A stretch of DNA of 64,000 nucleotides from Macrobrachium rosenbergii. Taxonomy: Eukaryota > Arthropoda > Malacostraca > Decapoda > Palaemonidae. Position 1 is the stretch's first letter. Every line of letters begins with the position of its first letter. The stretch is taken from the NCBI RefSeq assembly GCF_040412425.1, contig NC_089743.1, positions 88,936,971 through 89,000,970 on the forward strand. Direction: 5' to 3'. Shown here in pieces: positions 60,779 to 64,000 of this stretch. The notes below the pieces were generated by a model. The model was given only the letters and a program-made list of their open reading frames with translations, searched no databases and was not told where the DNA came from. Position numbers and translations under genes: made by a program.

Positions 60779-61025
60779 TGTTGGCTGAGTCGGTAGAGTT
60801 CTCAGCTAGCACTCTGCTAGGCCCGAGTTCGAGTCTCCGGCCAGCCAGTGAAGAATTAGAGGAATTTATTTCTGGTGATAGAAATTCATTCTCGGTATAA
60901 TGTGGTTTGGATTCCACAGTAAGCTGTAGGTCCCATTGTTAGGTAACCAGTTGGTTCTAGCCATGTAAAAAAAGTCTAATCCTTCAGGCCAGCCCTAGGA
61001 GAGCTGTTAATCAGCTCAGTGTTTT
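60779..61025 (+). mobile_element. SINE-A inserted in gag, with 7-bp target duplication
   Basis: Complete tRNA-like head: A box TGGCTGAGTCGG, B box GAGTTCGAGTCTC, then the SINE-A body AGAATTAGAGGAATTTATTT. The 3' end stops at AATCAGCTCAGTG plus T-run, shorter than other copies. TGTCTCT occurs at 60772-60778 and 61026-61032. The head differs in its 5' half from the copy at 47320. Confidence 0.88.
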
Positions 61026-61032
61026 TGTCTCT

Positions 61033-62095
61033 AACATCAAGTCTAAGACCTTAATGTTCCTCCTCCTCCTGCCCTTGTATTAAACCCCATCCTTAGTCTT
61101 CCAAATATTTTTCCATCAACTCCTGTTCCTGACTCCCATGCTTCTGATCCCGATACTGTAGCCATCCTCGAGAATGAATTTGATCATGTTGTCAACACTG
61201 CATCAAAATTAAGTGAGTCACTTAAGGTCATGATGGATGAAGTTCACAGTTTTAAACAAGTGTCAGTGCCAGTGGAGGAGGTGGTTGTTCAGTCCCACTG
61301 ATTCTCCTAGATGAAGGTCACTATAACACCCCCCTGAACCTGGAAGTAGACATACCAGAGGTCCAAGGGAAGTCAGCGGGGTTTGCCCACCCCCTCACCC
61401 CCTCATCTGATTCTGTGGCACATAGTTCCCACAACCATTGGAAAGGTGTCGCTGTGAGTGCCCACCAGTTGTTGTCAAATTCTGAGCTCTCCAGTCCGGG
61501 GAAGAGACATATGTGGCATTTTCCGGGCGAGTCTCATCCTTTAAAGAGACAGCATGATAGAGAGCCCCCTCCCATTTCTCCCAGGCGCTTAGAGACCCTG
61601 CTCTTAGTCCACAACAAGGTTGCAGTAAGTGGCACAGCCCTGCTCATTATTCTCCCAATCGCTCCCATGCTGAGTGTTAGTTGTTGGTTCCTAAGCGCTC
61701 TTCCAGCAAACACTCTTCTGGTCATCCGCATAATCGTTCAGTGTATTCTCCAGAGCGGCATCCAGTCTCTGAACGCCATTCCCGGACTCCCAAGTGCCTG
61801 TCTCGTTCTCCGGAGCACCTGTCTCGTAAGTGCTCTGTGTCATCTGGGCGCCCAGTGCCAACTGAGCACCCATATTCTTCTGCTTCGCCTGCTTTAGTGT
61901 CAGAGAATTCGTCTTTTGCACACATTAAGAAACAGTTGGATGATGTGCTTGGCTTGTTGCACAAGGCGCCAACCTCTCTTAAACCTTCTCGAGAGGCTTC
62001 TCCCCATTTACCAGCTTTCAGGAAGTGCCTGCTCTTTGTCTTTGGGGAAAGATTTATCAGTGTTGAGCTCTTCTTTTCAAGTTTTCACTAGGGTG
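61033..62095 (+). pseudogene. Gag-like region of the second DIRS-like element
   Basis: Broken frames with Ser/Arg/His/Pro-rich composition. The frame 61681-62091 contains RSSSKHSSGHPHNRSVYSPE and later SSFAHIKKQLDDVLGLLHKA. The composition resembles the Arg/Ser-rich part of element 1 without close identity, so the two elements are different families. Confidence 0.55.
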
Positions 62096-62097
62096 CC

Positions 62098-62865
62098 ATC
62101 CCCTTCATGAATGTTTCTCATGTTGAAACTTCGACAAGAGAGATTGTCATTTTCCGCAAGTTGTGATATAGTTTTATGTATTCTTTCCAGTTTTATGTAA
62201 AGTGGAAATGCGTATTATATAGAAGAAGGATATTGTTTCGTTGTGTTTGTGTTTAGTTGTGAAAAGCATTGTGTTCGGTTGTTTCATGTATTTAATTGTA
62301 AGTATACGCGTAATAGTGCTTTAGTACCAGTCATCGGTTGTTTGTTGGTTCAGTTGTTAATTGAACATTTGGTGTTGGTCAAAGACTGTCGTGAGAGCCA
62401 GTCTCTTTACAGCTTAGTACAGTGTAGCTGTATCTAGGAAGGACTCAGGAAATGCAGCCATAGTTGTCGATACCTTCAAACCCACTTCAGTATGCCATTT
62501 CATCTTAAAAGTTCATTTAGGGAGATTTCCTTTAGGAGATATGCATATCTAAATGCAGGAGAATTTCTTTGGATGAGGGTTATGAAGTAGAGATTGTGCT
62601 CACGCCAATCCCAATCTCAATTTAGTCTAAGAACATCGAATGCGCCATTTGAACTAACAGTAAGTGTATGCCATTTATGTCTTGGATAATATACACAATG
62701 CAGTATGGTTTTGATTGTGAGTTAGAATATAGTTGAAGTAACCTGGGTGTCATAGCATAAAACTTAGGCTACGATTAGGTTGGTACATTTCAAACCATTT
62801 AAGCTATGTGATCACTTTACGATTTGAAATGCTATACTTATTCTGAATGAGTCGGAATAACTTAG
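62098..62865. other. Unidentified DNA replacing the front of the RT
   Basis: Between the gag-like end and the YLDDW box about 770 bp carries no RT fingers or palm motifs. It is AT-rich and has no frame above 64 codons. Either an unrecognised insertion with an accompanying deletion, or extreme decay, explains it. No terminal repeats or target duplication were seen. Confidence 0.5.
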
Positions 62866-62867
62866 GA

Positions 62868-63960
62868 GTAAAGTTACTTCTGTACCTGGACGACTGGATT
62901 ATCATTGTGAAGTCCAGGGCATTGTCCCATAGGGCAAGAGAGCCTGTACTGGGCTTGGCAAGGCCCTAGGTTTACTAAGACTGTCACAAGTCATCTCTGG
63001 AACCTACACAAAAAGTGACCTACCTGGGCATTGTGATTGATTTTGTTCTGTTCAAAGTTTCCCGAAACAAGCTCAAGTAGACAAAATGTTATTAATCATG
63101 AGAGAATTCTCCTCCTCAGGGAGCATGCCCACTAAAAGCTGGTTGCATCGCTTAGGCCACTTGGCTTCTCTGGAGAAGTTAGTTCCGAGTGCTGGACTTT
63201 GGATGTTACCTCCGTTGCACTGTCAAGGGGAGAGACTTGGCCAAACCATGGGTTGTAGCTGTGGAGCCACGAACGAGTTCTTTCCCTTCACTGATTGTTG
63301 TACATAGTATTGCTTCTTGCAGGGAAGTCCCTAGAATCCCTGAACCCAGACCTGTCACTGTATTCAGTTGCCTTGGACAAGGATGGGTGTGGTTATCAGG
63401 AATCAGTCACTTCAAGGGTGTGGTCGCCAGTAGAAGCAAGTCTTCTCATTAACTGCAAGGAGTTGTTAGCCATCCAGGAGGAATTTGAGTAATTCTGTCT
63501 TCTCTAGCTCATATAAGAAGGCAGGAGTATAAACCTTGGTAGTCATCGCCACGATGGTGGAGAGGAATATTGTCCATATGCCTTAGTTGTTTCCTTGTTG
63601 GCTGTATGTTTGGTGGACACGTTAAGTCATCTAGGACAGGTGCTCTCCAGCAATTGATCTTTACCCTGCAGTTTGCAAGGCGATTTGGAGTGTTCAGCCA
63701 ACCCATCATTGATCTCTGCAGCGAGGCTGAATCATTGTCTCCAGCTGTATGTCTCCCCAGTTCTGGTCCCTCAAGCCTGGACAGTAGACATTATAGTTCA
63801 AGAATGGACAGACTTTTTGTGTATGCCTTCCTTATGTTTCCACTGTTGAAGGGTGTACTCTAGGGTTGAGGACTACTGGGAACTCCACCATGTTTCTAAT
63901 CTCATTTTGGTGGCCAAGCAACAGCTACATTGATTAGTTTTTATCAACACCCCTCTCTAG
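62868..63960 (+). pseudogene. RT and RNase H region of the second DIRS-like element, continuing past the window
   Basis: LLYLDDWIIIVKS at 62877 on gives the catalytic YLDD box with both Asp. HRLGHLASLEKLVPSAGLW (about 63146-63203) fits the connection region. LSLYSVALDKDGCGYQ (about 63352-63400) sits where SDAS-x-x-GWG is usual, with the catalytic Asp changed to Val. VEASLLINCKELLAIQEEFE matches the HIN-x-KEL segment, with His replaced. Near 63690-63720 FGVFSQPIIDLCSEAESLSP matches the FG-x-P-x-IDLFAT region. It is decayed and its recombinase would lie beyond 64000. Confidence 0.72.
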
Positions 63961-64000
63961 ACTGTCAAATCTTGATGGCACAGTGTAAGTGTAACTTGTG

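Overview
This window looks like non-coding, repeat-dominated nuclear DNA from a crustacean, most probably a decapod. That is an inference. It rests on very dense long microsatellites (TA, GA, GT, AAT), scattered (CCTAA)n motifs like the arthropod telomere unit, several tRNA-headed SINEs, two DIRS1-like tyrosine-recombinase retrotransposons and a Penelope-like element. I found no complete host protein-coding gene. The only candidate host coding piece is a very short possible first exon near 51.6 kb. Almost every long open frame is a translated microsatellite, a translated minisatellite or a fragment of a broken transposable element.

Layout. 0-8 kb: microsatellites, a 0.56-kb SINE palindrome (1176-1740), pyrimidine-rich DNA, a C-rich minisatellite (3.24-4.16 kb), a 25-bp minisatellite (6.95-7.58 kb) and a LINE tail. 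8-16 kb: a second LINE 3' relic, a Helitron-like end, a truncated SINE, a piggyBac-like fragment, a third LINE relic and the left arm of a long inverted repeat carrying its own SINE insertion. 16-23.5 kb: a decayed coiled-coil-like reading frame, a 4.5-kb array of about 65-bp units, an internally deleted Tc1/mariner-like transposase and the right arm of the inverted repeat. 25-27.6 kb: a decayed Penelope-like element with reverse transcriptase (RT) and GIY-YIG remnants. 28-52 kb: AT-rich DNA with microsatellites, SINEs of several tRNA-head types, unclassified dispersed repeats, a hAT-type MITE with a perfect 8-bp target duplication, a degenerate approximately 55-bp tandem array and another inverted repeat.

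52.87-59.21 kb: a nearly full-length but frameshifted DIRS1-like element. It has inverted terminal repeats, a Cys/His-rich Gag-like start, RT, RNase H, tyrosine recombinase and an internal complementary region whose two halves carry the sequence variants of the two opposite termini. 60.2-64 kb: a second, different DIRS-like element in the same orientation. Its gag is split by a SINE with a 7-bp target duplication, the front of its RT is replaced by unrelated DNA, and it runs off the window.

Nothing here works as an operon or pathway. The parts relate as layers of insertion: SINEs inside DIRS and inside the inverted repeat, a MITE inside a degenerate repeat, and satellites growing from short units. 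All family names come from motifs read by eye. No database search was possible.
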